47,377 bases of DNA from Eubacterium sp. (GCA_017459345.1 JAFUDC010000128.1:1-47377), one strand, 5' to 3'. Numbered from the stretch's first letter, positions 24,222 through 33,433 are shown. Notes: a model not told the origin generated them from the letters alone. Program-made: numbers and translations.

Positions 24222-24794
24222 TCACTTCTTCATTAAGCCTGCTCCGGCGTTCCATGCCTTTCCTACCTGCTCGCCGGATACATAGTAGCCATGCTGGAAC
24301 TGGTCAAAGATCAGGGCATTCAGCCTGGACGGATCTACCTTGCCGTTCTCAGAGAGAACGGATTCCTCTGCGGCAGTGTTCACGATTTTTCCTACGATAG
24401 CGTACATGCTCTCTGTCTGAACAACCTCTGCCAGCTCGCACTCCATCACAACCGGGAACTCCTCGATAACGGGGCCATTCACAAACTCGCTTTTTACCGC
24501 ATGATATCCGGTTCTCTCAAACTTATCCGCCATCTTATTACCGGTTGCTATACCGAAGAAGTCAGCCACATCCATATGGTCCTTATCTGCAATACTTACA
24601 GTAAAGGCTTTTGTCTTAAGAAGATTCTGGGTTGTCTTGTGGTCTTCATCGATAAAGAGGGCAATCTTGTCTGCACCGCAGATCATACCCCATGCAGCAT
24701 TCATTACATTTACCTTGTCATTCTCATCGTATGCGGCAACCATTAAAACCGGCATAGGATATACTGCCTGAACGACTCCTAAGTTTTTCTTCAT
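24222..24794 (-). CDS. Flavin reductase-like FMN-binding protein
   Basis: About 190 residues of the split-barrel flavin reductase family (FMN-dependent). PMPVLMVAAYDENDKVNVMNAAWGMI, then FTVSIADKDHMDVADFFGIATGNKMADKFERTG and ECELAEVVQTESMYAIVGKI follow the usual order. I place the start at MKKNLGVVQ; a GTG five codons earlier is less likely because it falls in the ribosome site (GTGAGGAAC). Such proteins reduce FMN with NAD(P)H or act on small electrophiles in anaerobes. It follows the NAD(P)-binding gene by 20 bases, under the divergent HxlR regulator. Confidence 0.85.
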   Translation of the reverse strand: MKKNLGVVQAVYPMPVLMVAAYDENDKVNVMNAAWGMICGADKIALFIDEDHKTTQNLLKTKAFTVSIADKDHMDVADFFGIATGNKMADKFERTGYHAVKSEFVNGPVIEEFPVVMECELAEVVQTESMYAIVGKIVNTAAEESVLSENGKVDPSRLNALIFDQFQHGYYVSGEQVGKAWNAGAGLMKK

Positions 24795-24814
24795 ATTTTT
24801 GTTCCTCACTTTCT

Positions 24815-25456
24815 TTATACTGCTTTTAATGCGGAAGCGATCTCTGTATCTCCTGTCCGCATTTTTATCACTTTTTTATAGGTATTTTTCATCTCAAGGA
24901 CATCAGACAGCACCCGGGCCACATCCGGGATGGGATTGCTGCCATCATGTTCCGGATTAATCTCAATCCTTCCTGTTCCTTCTGTTTCCTTCAGAACGCT
25001 GGGCTGAATGATGGTATAGTCCAGATCTGTATTATGAACCAGCCATTCATCTGCAAAGAACTTGGCGATATTATAATTCGTAATATTCTTCAGAGACTCT
25101 TCCTGGCTCCATTTATCCGGTTCCATGGCAAAGATGGAACTTAATATTATAAATCGCTTTACCCCGGCCTCCTCTGCTGCCTGCATCAGTTGAACTGCCC
25201 CGAATGCATCTGTCTGCAGGAGATCCTTACCTCTGGAACCTGCAAGGAAATATACAGCATCTGCCCTCTTTACGGTTTCCATCATCCGGGCTTTGCTCCA
25301 GTGAAGATCAAAGGGAACCACCTCTACCGATGAACGATCAATCTGAAAGGAATCCGGCTTTCTCGCAGCCGCATAGACAAAATGTCCGGCATCTGTCAGA
25401 TTCCTGATTACATATCCTGCAACACGCCCTGTTGCCCCAACAATCAATACTTTCAT
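24815..25456 (-). CDS. NAD(P)-binding atypical short-chain dehydrogenase
   Basis: A 213-residue single-domain Rossmann protein of the NmrA/YwnB-like group. GATGRVAGYVIRNL near residue 7 is the dinucleotide loop; RADAVYFLAGSRGK, VKRFIILSSIFAM and YNIAKFFADEWLVHNTDLDYTIIQPSVL follow in normal order. Tyr/Lys of the classical SDR motif are not clearly kept, as usual in the atypical group. It is divergent from the second HxlR gene, with that regulator's repeats between them, so it is probably the regulated target. The substrate is unknown. Confidence 0.85.
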   Translation of the reverse strand: MKVLIVGATGRVAGYVIRNLTDAGHFVYAAARKPDSFQIDRSSVEVVPFDLHWSKARMMETVKRADAVYFLAGSRGKDLLQTDAFGAVQLMQAAEEAGVKRFIILSSIFAMEPDKWSQEESLKNITNYNIAKFFADEWLVHNTDLDYTIIQPSVLKETEGTGRIEINPEHDGSNPIPDVARVLSDVLEMKNTYKKVIKMRTGDTEIASALKAV

Positions 25457-25533
25457 CTATCCACCTCACATACTCTTATTGACTTTTCTTTATTGTTCAT
25501 ATAAAATTATAGCCAATGCGAGAAAAAATACAA

Positions 25534-25560
25534 GTACTTACATTTTAGTTAGGTACTTAC
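25534..25560. promoter_or_regulatory. Direct GTACTTAC repeats, probable HxlR operator
   Basis: GTACTTAC occurs twice 19 bases apart, ending 13 bases before the HxlR start, in the divergent gap to the NAD(P)-binding gene. Spacing of about two helical turns and position fit a dimeric HxlR site controlling both genes. Confidence 0.65.
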
Positions 25561-25573
25561 GTGGAGGTAAGTT

Positions 25574-25912
25574 ATGAGCCAGAATATCAACGATGCTGAT
25601 TTTTATGAAACAGGATATTGTTACACACTGTCTTTGATCTCGGGTAAGTACAAACCTATCATTCTCTACTGCCTGATGGAATATGAACCGGTCCGTTTTA
25701 ATGCCATGAGAAGATATCTGAAGAATGTAGCAGATAAGACTTTAAGTCAGAATCTGAAAGAGCTTGAAGCTGATGATCTGATCATAAGGACTGTCTACCC
25801 TCAGATTCCGCCAAAAGTAGAGTACTCTCTTACTGAAAGGGGACACTCTCTTGTGAAAGTTCTGGATAAGCTTTGTGACTGGGGGAATGAAAACAGAGAA
25901 CCACACAGGTAG
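25574..25912 (+). CDS. HxlR-family transcriptional regulator 2
   Basis: A 112-residue HxlR protein. The cysteine-containing start (DFYETGYCYTLSLISGKYKPIILY), recognition region NVADKTLSQNLKELEADDLI and wing VYPQIPPKVEYSLTERGHSL are present. GGAGGT lies before the ATG. It likely represses the divergent NAD(P)-binding and flavin-reductase genes in the absence of an inducer such as a reactive electrophile. Confidence 0.9.
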   Translation: MSQNINDADFYETGYCYTLSLISGKYKPIILYCLMEYEPVRFNAMRRYLKNVADKTLSQNLKELEADDLIIRTVYPQIPPKVEYSLTERGHSLVKVLDKLCDWGNENREPHR

Positions 25913-25957
25913 TGGTTCTCCGCAGGATTGCAATTATTCGTATGCTGGCAAGTTCCT

Positions 25958-26611
25958 TTATTCCAGAGTCAGGAGCAGTGCCATCTTGAACTTTTTGTCT
26001 GCCTTCACTGAATGCAGCCCGCCTTTTGCAAAGTGAAAATTCTCGCCTGCTTTGATTCGATGATTCTTTCCTTCATAGCCGATCACTGCCTCTCCGTCCA
26101 ATGCAAAAATCAGTGCTTCACCCGGAGCCGCATGCTCTGAAAGCCCTGTACCTTCATCAAAGGTCATAACAACAAACTTCATCTTATCATTATGTACCAC
26201 ATCCATATTGACGATCTTTCCGTCCTGATATGGCACCAGATCTGCCAACTTAAAAACATCTCCTGCTTTGATTGCTTCGTTCATACTGTCATTCCTCCTT
26301 ATTGCTATTTCTGTATAAATGGCTGACTCTGAAGTTCTTACTCCTACAGGAATATTTATTGGAGTCAGGATACACTCACCTGTCTTTAATTTTCTCGTCT
26401 CTTGATCAGACATGTAAACCTCAGCCTCTCCGTCTGCCAGAATGATCAGCTTATGATAGGGATATATTTCTGCACTGATATCTGTATTTCCCGCAAGAGA
26501 ATAATAAGCGATATAGTTTTCACCGCCATAGATTTCTTTTGAGATTGTACATCCGGGTACCGGAAGATTATCAAGTGCAATTGAGAATACCTCACCCGTC
26601 TTTTCTTTCAT
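25958..26611 (-). CDS. Bicupin protein
   Basis: About 217 residues with two cupin halves. The first (roughly 25-100) includes SLAGNTDISAEIYPYHKLIILADGEAEVY; the second (130-215) includes GTGLSEHAAPGEALIFALDGEAVI and ENFHFAKGGLHSVKADKKF with metal-ligand-like His/Glu residues. The start at MKEKTGEVF has GGAGGG six bases upstream, and the gene overlaps the end of the DUF438 gene by 20 bases, so the two are translationally coupled. Such small bicupins near hemerythrin-like proteins are of unknown function, perhaps in nitrosative or oxidative stress. Confidence 0.82.
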   Translation of the reverse strand: MKEKTGEVFSIALDNLPVPGCTISKEIYGGENYIAYYSLAGNTDISAEIYPYHKLIILADGEAEVYMSDQETRKLKTGECILTPINIPVGVRTSESAIYTEIAIRRNDSMNEAIKAGDVFKLADLVPYQDGKIVNMDVVHNDKMKFVVMTFDEGTGLSEHAAPGEALIFALDGEAVIGYEGKNHRIKAGENFHFAKGGLHSVKADKKFKMALLLTLE

Positions 26612-28058
26612 CACTGTCCCTCCCGATAAAATGTTCTTTTACTGATGTGAAATCTTCTACCAGCTCTGCCGCACCTAAATAATTACCTTTCTCATCTCTC
26701 ACCGCCGCATAGATCACACGCACCGGATGATCTTCATTAGGTGTCCAGACCTCCATAAAGTTCCTGGCTCCTGACTTGAAATCATCCAAAAGCTTTTGTA
26801 CCATCGGCTTGACCCTTTCCGGATGACACTCGTAGGTGGATCGATCCAGTGCAGACAGGGGACGGGAAAATACCTTGCCCTCATTGGTAAAGAACCGGTT
26901 AATGTCCTCATCATCGATAAATGTTATATCAATCGGAAGCACTTTAAATAGCCCGTTTAACTGTGCTATTGTCAATTTCCCACCCGGAAAATATAAGATA
27001 CCGTCTTCCATAACATCCACTGTTTTTTTCTGACGTTTGGCAAGAGCTTCCTCTCCATGGTTCCACTTCGGAGCATCATTTATGAAGACAAATCCCATTT
27101 CCGGGAGATCCCTGTATGCATCCAGCCATTCTTCCTCGGTCAGATGTTCAAGGCATAAGGGGAAGAAAATGTTTTCCTCTTTGTAGATCATCTCCTTCAT
27201 ACGGTTCAAAACTGTCTTTGCCGGTTCTTTCTCATCAGAATAATTAGTCACTGTTAAATTCTGTGCCAGACGGGCGATTTCAGCCTTAATCTCATCATCT
27301 ACACCCCACATCACGTCATTTGGTCCCGTAATCCCATGATGCATCAGCATCGGCATCAGGATGCTCTCCTTCTTACTGTATAATACACCGATTTTACGAA
27401 GTACTTTTATATCATCCAGGAGAACTGATACTTTGTCTGCTTCCAATGCCGAAAGCGCATGATCAAGTATTTTCTCAAGGGCAATATTCTCCCGGCGCAG
27501 TACATCGACAGGATGTCCTTCCGGCACCTTCCCGTCCGCATTTTTTTCTGCCTCTTCTTCCTCCGCCCAGATCTCAGCTTCCGTCTTGCCATGAAACAGG
27601 GCTGAATGCAGATCGCATAACCTCTGTACTTCCTGCATCGGAATCCCGTCATTGATCAGATCCTGTTCGGCTTTAACGATGTCATGGACAGAAACACTTT
27701 CAAACTCTCTGACAAAATCCACCCGGACCTTTTCAATTTCTTCTCCCTCATTAAGTCTCATGATCATCTTTTTCAGTTTTATATTTCGGTCATCTGTCTC
27801 ATCCCGAAATTCTACTTTCGCATTACTTCCAGGGACACCGGCAACAGTAAACCCTTCGTTTTCAAATGCGGTAATTATTTTGTCCATCGCTATCCCCTTG
27901 ATAGCTGCTCCTTTATGAATCGTCATTACTTTGCCCATAAATTTTAAGGCTGCTGAGCTGGTAATATCCTTAAATCCAAGGTCAACCATGATATCCGATA
28001 TTTCAGGATATTCCAAAACCAAGTCCGCAACGGTCTTAGTCAAATCTAATTCTTTCAT
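26592..28058 (-). CDS. DUF1858/DUF438-hemerythrin-PAS protein
   Basis: A 488-residue multidomain sensor-like protein. Residues 1-75 resemble DUF1858 (MKELDLTKTVADLVLEYPEISDIMVDLGF); about 90-165 is DUF438 (MIMRLNEGEEIEKVRVDFVREFESV and LHSALFHG); 185-330 is a hemerythrin HHE region (VDVLRRENIALEKILDHAL, LYSKKESILMPMLMHHGI, MIYKEENIFFPLCLEHL) supplying diiron His/Glu ligands; the C-terminus (375-480) is PAS-like. These proteins are linked to NO or oxygen handling in anaerobes. A Crp/Fnr-type palindrome is centred 41.5 bases before its predicted transcription start. Confidence 0.88.
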   Translation of the reverse strand: MKELDLTKTVADLVLEYPEISDIMVDLGFKDITSSAALKFMGKVMTIHKGAAIKGIAMDKIITAFENEGFTVAGVPGSNAKVEFRDETDDRNIKLKKMIMRLNEGEEIEKVRVDFVREFESVSVHDIVKAEQDLINDGIPMQEVQRLCDLHSALFHGKTEAEIWAEEEEAEKNADGKVPEGHPVDVLRRENIALEKILDHALSALEADKVSVLLDDIKVLRKIGVLYSKKESILMPMLMHHGITGPNDVMWGVDDEIKAEIARLAQNLTVTNYSDEKEPAKTVLNRMKEMIYKEENIFFPLCLEHLTEEEWLDAYRDLPEMGFVFINDAPKWNHGEEALAKRQKKTVDVMEDGILYFPGGKLTIAQLNGLFKVLPIDITFIDDEDINRFFTNEGKVFSRPLSALDRSTYECHPERVKPMVQKLLDDFKSGARNFMEVWTPNEDHPVRVIYAAVRDEKGNYLGAAELVEDFTSVKEHFIGRDSDERKDG

Positions 28059-28093
28059 GCCTGCCTCCTCCTTTTCATCTAAGCTTCAGGTAT

Positions 28094-28137
28094 AGTATAT
28101 ATTGACTTAAGTACGATTTCTGTATCTGTGGATACAG
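28094..28137 (-). promoter_or_regulatory. Promoter and Crp/Fnr-type box of the DUF438-bicupin unit
   Basis: The palindrome CTGTATC-TGTG-GATACAG lies upstream of a minus-strand TATACT -10 box. The box centre is 29.5 bases from the first base of the -10, the class II activation geometry, and identical to the box before the flavodiiron gene. Confidence 0.72.
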
Positions 28138-28160
28138 TTTTAAGTTTTTGTGTTATTTTA

Positions 28161-28832
28161 CTATGAGAGTAAAGCCTGCAAGGCTGCGGGATTCAGGATT
28201 ACAATCCTGGAGGATTCACATCGGACTACCCCTTCTTCTTCCAGCCGTTTCAATTCCCTGTAAAGAGAGGGCCTGGAGACATTAAGCTGCATTGCCCACT
28301 TTGTCATAGAGCCGGGGACGACAATAGCGTCATTTCCGGTCTTTTTCCTTTGCATCAGAAGATAGAATGCCGCTTTCTGTGCAATGCCACTATAGGAAAG
28401 AAGTTCAAGACGCTGCTGGAGCATATAAGTTGCAGTTGCAATTTCTGTGGTGAAGTTTTCCAGAACTCTGACATCCTCCTGCATCAACTTTAACATTTCC
28501 TCTCTCCGGAACATGATCACCGTGGACGGTTCAGTCGCTACAACATCACAGGGATAGGTGTGGTCACGAGAAAAAACTGCTGCAGGGCCAATCATTTCCC
28601 CCGGATTACGTGTGGAAATATTTACCTGATTACCGTTCGGAAAGGGCTTTTGGGCTTCAACACGCCCTTCCAGAACTATTCCCAGTCTGTCAGCAGGTTC
28701 CATAAGCCGAAAAATAATCTCGCCCTTATCATAGCATTGTATATAATGTGCAACTGTTTTTAATCGATTCCTTAAATCCCTGGCAGGGATTCCGTGAAAC
28801 AGCTGACTGTTTTCCAAAACACTATAATCCAT
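28161..28832 (-). CDS. Crp/Fnr-family transcriptional regulator
   Basis: A 223-residue cyclic-nucleotide-binding-like regulator. The effector barrel spans residues 20-115 (YDKGEIIFRLMEPADRLGIVLEGRVEAQK, GEMIGPAAVFSRDHTYPCDVVA), followed by a dimer helix and a C-terminal helix-turn-helix (MTKWAMQLNVSRPSLYRELKRLEEEGVV). It lacks the N-terminal cysteine cluster of FNR, so it is not an iron-sulfur oxygen sensor; haem- or ligand-based sensing as in related clostridial NO-responsive regulators is possible. It sits between its two probable targets. Confidence 0.9.
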   Translation of the reverse strand: MDYSVLENSQLFHGIPARDLRNRLKTVAHYIQCYDKGEIIFRLMEPADRLGIVLEGRVEAQKPFPNGNQVNISTRNPGEMIGPAAVFSRDHTYPCDVVATEPSTVIMFRREEMLKLMQEDVRVLENFTTEIATATYMLQQRLELLSYSGIAQKAAFYLLMQRKKTGNDAIVVPGSMTKWAMQLNVSRPSLYRELKRLEEEGVVRCESSRIVILNPAALQALLS

Positions 28833-28908
28833 AGTAAACGCATCCTTTCTTTATTTGATATCTTTCCTTCCGACAAATCACATTATACATTAAAAAAACC
28901 ACATGGGA

Positions 28909-28951
28909 TGTATCTACAGATACAGAAATTTGAATTAATATCGAATATAAT
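28909..28951 (+). promoter_or_regulatory. Promoter and Crp/Fnr-type box of the flavodiiron gene
   Basis: TGTATC-TACA-GATACA lies upstream of a TATAAT -10 box with no good -35. The box centre is 29.5 bases from the -10, the same as at the DUF438 promoter. The site also lies in front of the divergent regulator gene and may control it. Confidence 0.75.
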
Positions 28952-28984
28952 ATATCCAAAACAGCATAAGGGAGGGCTTATCAT

Positions 28985-30379
28985 ATGAGAAAACATGTTA
29001 AAGGAAATGTCAGCTGGGTAGGTTATATCGACTGGGAGCTGGAAAGCTTTCATGGGGATGATTACTCCATCATGAACGGGTCAAGCCAGAATGCATACCT
29101 GATCGAAGAGGAAAAGACCGTTCTGATCGATACAGTCTGGACACCTCACCGGTTCGATTTTGTGGACAACCTGAAAAAAGAGATTGATCTGAATAAGATT
29201 GATTTCATCGTAGCCAACCACGGAGAGTGCGACCATTCCGGTTCGTTGACCGCGCTGATGGATGAGATCCCGAATACACCAATCTACTGTACCGCCAATG
29301 CAGTAAAGAGCATTGAAGGCCAGTTCGGTAAAAGAGGCTGGGATTTTCGTGTGGTAAAGACGGGCGACAGTATAGATATCGGGAATGGGAAGAAGCTGGT
29401 CTTCGTGGAAATGAGGATGCTCCACTGGCCGGATTCCATGGCAACCTATATGACCGGAGACAATATCCTCTTCTCCAACGATGCATTCGGACAGCATTAT
29501 GCCGTAGAGGAGCTCTTTAATGATAAGGCAGACCAGTGTCTTTTGAACAAGGAGGCTATGAAGTATTTTGCTAACATCTTGAACCCCTTTGCACCGATCC
29601 TGGTTAAGAAGCTTGATGAAATCGCCGGTTTTAATCTTCCGATTGATATGATCGCACCCTCACACGGTGCCATCTGGAGAGACAACCCCCTCCAGATCGT
29701 AGAAAAATATGCTGCCTGGGCGGATGCCTATCAGGAAGACCAGGTGACTATCGCCTATGATACCATGTGGGAGGGGACGACAAAGATTGCCCACAAGATT
29801 GCAGAGGAGATCCACAGACAGAGTCCGGATAAGGTTGTAAAGGTCTTCAATATCGCCAAGGCAGATAAGAATGAAGTCATGACAGAAATATTTAAGTCCA
29901 GGGCCATCGCCGTCGGATCACCAACCGTCAGCAACAGCATCCTGTCCAGCGTAGCCGGATGGCTGGAATTCCTAAAACAGCTCAAGTTCAAGAACAAGAA
30001 GGCCGCTGCCTTTGGCTGTTACGGATGGAGCGGAGAATCTGTAAAGATTCTTCAGGAACGGCTGAAAGAGGCTGGCTTTGATGTAATCGAAGATGGCATC
30101 CGTATCCAGTGGACTCCCAGGGATGAGGATATGGCCCAGATTCCTGCCCTGGTGGAGGGAAAACTGATTGGGAAAACTACAGTGGAAGAGGCTGCTGCAG
30201 ATGAAGGAAATACTGCACTGGCCAGGTATCAGTGCCAGCCTTGTGGATTTATCTACGACCCGGAAAAGGGCGACCCCGACAGCGGGATAGCTCCAGGAAC
30301 AGCTTTTGAAGATCTTCCTGACGACTGGTGCTGCCCGGTCTGCGGTGTAAGTAAGGATATGTTTAAGAAGATTGATTAA
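28985..30379 (+). CDS. Flavodiiron protein fused to rubredoxin
   Basis: A 464-residue A-type flavoprotein that reduces oxygen to water or NO to N2O, protecting anaerobes. The metallo-beta-lactamase domain carries diiron ligands His79, Glu81, Asp83, His84 ([10 protein letters not shown]), His147 (MLHWPDS), Asp166 and His227. The flavodoxin domain (about 255-400) has [12 protein letters not shown] and [13 protein letters not shown]-terminal rubredoxin begins near residue 410 with [10 protein letters not shown] and [11 protein letters not shown], holding one iron. The rubredoxin fusion removes the need for a separate rubredoxin electron donor. GGGAGGG precedes the ATG. Confidence 0.95.
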   Translation: MRKHVKGNVSWVGYIDWELESFHGDDYSIMNGSSQNAYLIEEEKTVLIDTVWTPHRFDFVDNLKKEIDLNKIDFIVANHGECDHSGSLTALMDEIPNTPIYCTANAVKSIEGQFGKRGWDFRVVKTGDSIDIGNGKKLVFVEMRMLHWPDSMATYMTGDNILFSNDAFGQHYAVEELFNDKADQCLLNKEAMKYFANILNPFAPILVKKLDEIAGFNLPIDMIAPSHGAIWRDNPLQIVEKYAAWADAYQEDQVTIAYDTMWEGTTKIAHKIAEEIHRQSPDKVVKVFNIAKADKNEVMTEIFKSRAIAVGSPTVSNSILSSVAGWLEFLKQLKFKNKKAAAFGCYGWSGESVKILQERLKEAGFDVIEDGIRIQWTPRDEDMAQIPALVEGKLIGKTTVEEAAADEGNTALARYQCQPCGFIYDPEKGDPDSGIAPGTAFEDLPDDWCCPVCGVSKDMFKKID

Positions 30380-30412
30380 TATCTGTTGTGATTTGATGAA
30401 TAGCAAAGTTAA

Positions 30413-30457
30413 AAAAGGTGTGGGTACTCCTCTATTCCAGGAGTCCCACACCTTTAT
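30413..30457. terminator. Bidirectional terminator between convergent genes
   Basis: AAAGGTGTGGG-TACTCCT and AGGAGT-CCCACACCTTT form a long stem with T-rich tails in both directions, separating the flavodiiron gene from the convergent flavin oxidoreductase. Confidence 0.88.
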
Positions 30458-30462
30458 TATTA

Positions 30463-32385
30463 TCAACAATTGTATCCGGCCATATATCCCTCGTAGACAG
30501 CTGCAAGACCATTCCTCACCTGCTTCGCATCACCCACCGGAGTCACCTTGATGCCCAGAGCCTCCAAGGGGTCCACCAACTGGTTGACCGGTCTGCTGCC
30601 GGCAGCAACAACGACTGTGTCTATTTCATCAATCGTCACATCTTTTCCTTTCCGGTTAAATGTAATAGAGTTCTCGGAGATATTTGTCACACGGCTCTCT
30701 GTATATACTTTGATCTGACGTTCGCGGATGGAATCCAGGGACATGAGGCGGGTCTCTCTCTCCAGACCGATCAGGATATCATCCATCATCTCGATGATCA
30801 TGGTCCTGCTTCCACAGTAGTCCATGTATTCCGCAGTTTCAACACCTACAGAACCACCGCCTAATACAGCAACATTCTTGCCAAAGGAAGCATTCTGAAG
30901 AAGGATGTCATTGGCCTGTACTACATGAGGCAGGTCTGCTCCCGGGATCGGAGGAATAAATGGCTTTCCTCCTGTTGCCAGGATGACTTCATCCGGGTTC
31001 ATCTCCTTAATCATATCTACAGTGGCCTCCGTGTTCAGTCGGATCTCAACGCCCAGACGGCCAAGTTCGTCATTCTGCCACTTAATCAGGTTGACAAGCT
31101 CTCCCTTATACAGAGGAAGACAGGCTATGTTCCATGTGCCGCCGACCTGGTCAGCCTTCTCCAGGATCACTACATCATGACCCCGCTTCTTGGCTACGAT
31201 GGCTGCCTCCATACCTGCTGGTCCGGCTCCGATGACAACAATCTTCTTTGCCTCTTTGGCGGGATTGTCCGGAAGCTCAAACTCACGGTCTAATTCCGGA
31301 TTGACCAGACAATGGCAGTTCTCTCCGCGCATATTGCCGCCAATACAGCCCTGTACACAGCCGATGCAGTAACGGATTTCATCTGCACGCCCTTCCTGGA
31401 CCTTCTTCGGGAAATCAGGATCTGCAAGGGAAGCTCTCCCCATACCGATAAGGTCTGCCTTGCCGGCCTTTAAGATGTTCTCAGCCAGGTTGGCTTCATT
31501 GATCCTGCCTGCAGTAAGCACCGGAATAGAAACACACTTTTTAATCTCCTCGCTGGCATCGACAAAGACTCCATTATCCATGCGGAAGGGTTCCACAATG
31601 TTATTGGACACGGTAAAGATACCCTGTGAACAGTCGATGGCATCCACGCCTGCCTGCTCAAGCCTCTCTGCGATCACCCGGGTCTCAGCCATGGAAAGGC
31701 CGCCGGGAACAAACTCTCTGGTGGACAGACGGACGAGGATGGGGAAGTCAGGACCAACCTTTGCTCTGGTGTCCGCAACGATCTCCATCAGGAAGCGCAT
31801 CCGGTTCTCAAGACATCCACCGTACTCATCGATACGTTTGTTGGAATACTTGGACAGGAAATTGCTGATCAGATAACCATGAGCAGCATAGATCTCCACC
31901 GCATCAAATCCGGCTTTTTTCAGATTCATGGCAGTATCCCCGTACTTGGATACAATCTCCTTTATCTCTTTTTTTGAAAGCATCCTCGGCTTCTTCGTCC
32001 CCGAAACGTCCATGTAAGGAGAAGGTGCTACCAGATTCTCATCACTGACAGCGATAAATGTCTCTCTTCCGGAGTGGGAGATCTGGGCTGCAATCTTAGC
32101 TCCCGCTGCGTGTACACGGTCAGTCACCTTGCGATGGGATTCAATCAGTTCATCGTTCCAGATGCCCAGCATACGGGGGAAGAAACCCACATAGGGTGCA
32201 ACTCCGAAATACTCTGTGATAATCAGACCCCAGCCACCCTGGGCCTTCCTCTCCAGATAAGCAGCAAACTGCTCTGTAGAGGCACCCTCCGGTGTAGCTG
32301 TCAGCGTTGACATGGCCGGGACAAACAACCTGTTCTTCAGTTCCATGGTTCCGATCTTAACCGGCTCAAAAAGTTTCTCGTACAT
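30463..32385 (-). CDS. NADH:flavin oxidoreductase / 2,4-dienoyl-CoA reductase-like enoate reductase 1
   Basis: About 640 residues in three parts: an FMN TIM barrel (1-330; FVPAMSTLTATPEG, AHGYLISNFLSKYSNKR, GMGRASLADPDFPKK), a [4Fe-4S] motif (CIGCVQGCIGGNMRGENCHCLVNP) and an FAD/NAD domain (VVIGAGPAGMEAA; VLGGGSVGVETAE). This is the layout of FadH, enoate reductases and BaiCD/BaiH. It probably reduces a C=C bond in an unsaturated acid or CoA ester. The start at MYEKLFEPVK has AGGAGGG five bases upstream; an earlier in-frame ATG would overlap the operator. A TetR gene lies just upstream. Confidence 0.88.
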   Translation of the reverse strand: MYEKLFEPVKIGTMELKNRLFVPAMSTLTATPEGASTEQFAAYLERKAQGGWGLIITEYFGVAPYVGFFPRMLGIWNDELIESHRKVTDRVHAAGAKIAAQISHSGRETFIAVSDENLVAPSPYMDVSGTKKPRMLSKKEIKEIVSKYGDTAMNLKKAGFDAVEIYAAHGYLISNFLSKYSNKRIDEYGGCLENRMRFLMEIVADTRAKVGPDFPILVRLSTREFVPGGLSMAETRVIAERLEQAGVDAIDCSQGIFTVSNNIVEPFRMDNGVFVDASEEIKKCVSIPVLTAGRINEANLAENILKAGKADLIGMGRASLADPDFPKKVQEGRADEIRYCIGCVQGCIGGNMRGENCHCLVNPELDREFELPDNPAKEAKKIVVIGAGPAGMEAAIVAKKRGHDVVILEKADQVGGTWNIACLPLYKGELVNLIKWQNDELGRLGVEIRLNTEATVDMIKEMNPDEVILATGGKPFIPPIPGADLPHVVQANDILLQNASFGKNVAVLGGGSVGVETAEYMDYCGSRTMIIEMMDDILIGLERETRLMSLDSIRERQIKVYTESRVTNISENSITFNRKGKDVTIDEIDTVVVAAGSRPVNQLVDPLEALGIKVTPVGDAKQVRNGLAAVYEGYMAGYNC

Positions 32386-32405
32386 AGTAGCCCTCCTCTT
32401 TAAAA

Positions 32406-32435
32406 AATATATCATGATTTAGATTATGATATATT
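32406..32435. promoter_or_regulatory. Palindromic operator before enoate reductase 1
   Basis: AATATATCAT and ATGATATATT flank 10 bases, 21 bases before the start codon. The position overlaps the promoter; the adjacent TetR protein is the likely repressor. Confidence 0.65.
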
Positions 32436-32463
32436 TTTATCATATTGTCAGCTATTTGTCAAG

Positions 32464-32504
32464 AAAAAACCACTGTACTTTTATACTTTTTCGTACAGTG
32501 GTTC
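32464..32504 (-). terminator. Terminator after TetR regulator 1
   Basis: AACCACTGTAC and GTACAGTGGTT pair across a 14-base loop; on the minus strand a TTTTTTC tail follows. It separates the regulator from its downstream target. Confidence 0.85.
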
Positions 32505-32560
32505 AATATAAGAAATATATATAGGAAGGTCGGGTCTGAGATGAGATGATTTCTACCGAC

Positions 32561-33193
32561 TTATGGCAGAAACTGTCTTATATATTCCTTGAACAATCTC
32601 TCAGTCTCACCTACCATGTCAACTTTTCCATTGCTCAGACACCAGTTGAAGGTGACACCATTGAATATATAGCAATAAGTATGGGTAATCTTCATAATAT
32701 CTGCCTGATCGGACAAAGTTCCTTCTGCCTTTGCTTTCTTAAGATACTCCTCTGCCATCTGCAGCAGAGGAGTAAAAGAATACTTTTCGTCAGTGGCATC
32801 CAGGTCTGGAAACAGGCTGTCATTGTTAGGGGTATAGAATCCCCGGATAAAGCGGATTCCTTTTATCACATTATATCTGGCACAGCAGACAAAGACATCA
32901 ATGCTTTTATCCACATTGCTTAAGTCATCAAATTCCCCATGTTCTTTATAATAGTCTGTAAGATATCTGGTGAAATCCTCTGTAAGATATTCCCGAAGGA
33001 AAACCTCCTTTGATTCATAAAGATTGTAAAATGATCCATAGGAAACCCCGGAAACCTGACAGATATTCCGTATCGTGACCGTATTGTAATCATACTGCTC
33101 CATGATAGACTCCATGGCATCCAGAAGCCTGCGGCGGTTTTCCTCATTTTTCAGCTGACGTTTTCCTTTTTTGATCAGACCTGTATCCTTCAA
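32561..33193 (-). CDS. TetR-family regulator 1
   Basis: A 210-residue TetR-type repressor. The N-terminal helix-turn-helix reads RRLLDAMESIMEQYDYNTVTIRNICQVSGVSYGSFYNLYESKEVFLREYL. The frame begins with TTG (LKDTGLIKKGKR) about 11 bases after AAAGGA; no earlier ATG exists. The C-terminal ligand domain is not assignable. It is transcribed in the same direction as the downstream enoate reductase, whose promoter carries a palindrome. Confidence 0.87.
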   Translation of the reverse strand: MKDTGLIKKGKRQLKNEENRRRLLDAMESIMEQYDYNTVTIRNICQVSGVSYGSFYNLYESKEVFLREYLTEDFTRYLTDYYKEHGEFDDLSNVDKSIDVFVCCARYNVIKGIRFIRGFYTPNNDSLFPDLDATDEKYSFTPLLQMAEEYLKKAKAEGTLSDQADIMKITHTYCYIFNGVTFNWCLSNGKVDMVGETERLFKEYIRQFLP

Positions 33194-33357
33194 AATAGTT
33201 TTATTCCTTTCCTGCTAACATTGGTATCTGTATTCTGAGATGTATGTATCCAGAAGGACAATTGGAGTATAACATAAAGGCAGAAATTAATAAAGTGTAT
33301 CTGGGGAGACAAATCTTAGACCTAAAGCTTAAAACCCTATTAACGACACTAGAGAAA

Positions 33358-33415
33358 TAAAAAACACCTCCAACCTTGATAAAAACATTAATCTGTTCCC
33401 ACCAAAATTGGAGAT
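33358..33415 (-). terminator. Possible terminator after enoate reductase 2
   Basis: CTCCAA and TTGGAG can pair across a 40-odd-base loop, followed on the minus strand by GTGTTTTTTATTTC. The stem is short, so confidence is low. The rest of the 240-base gap shows no gene. Confidence 0.35.
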
Positions 33416-33433
33416 ATTCATTCATTTTGCAGT

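Noticed and set aside
33201-33425. Small minus-strand frame of 74 codons after TetR 2's target
   Set aside because: No ribosome site, unusual composition, and it overlaps the possible terminator of enoate reductase 2.
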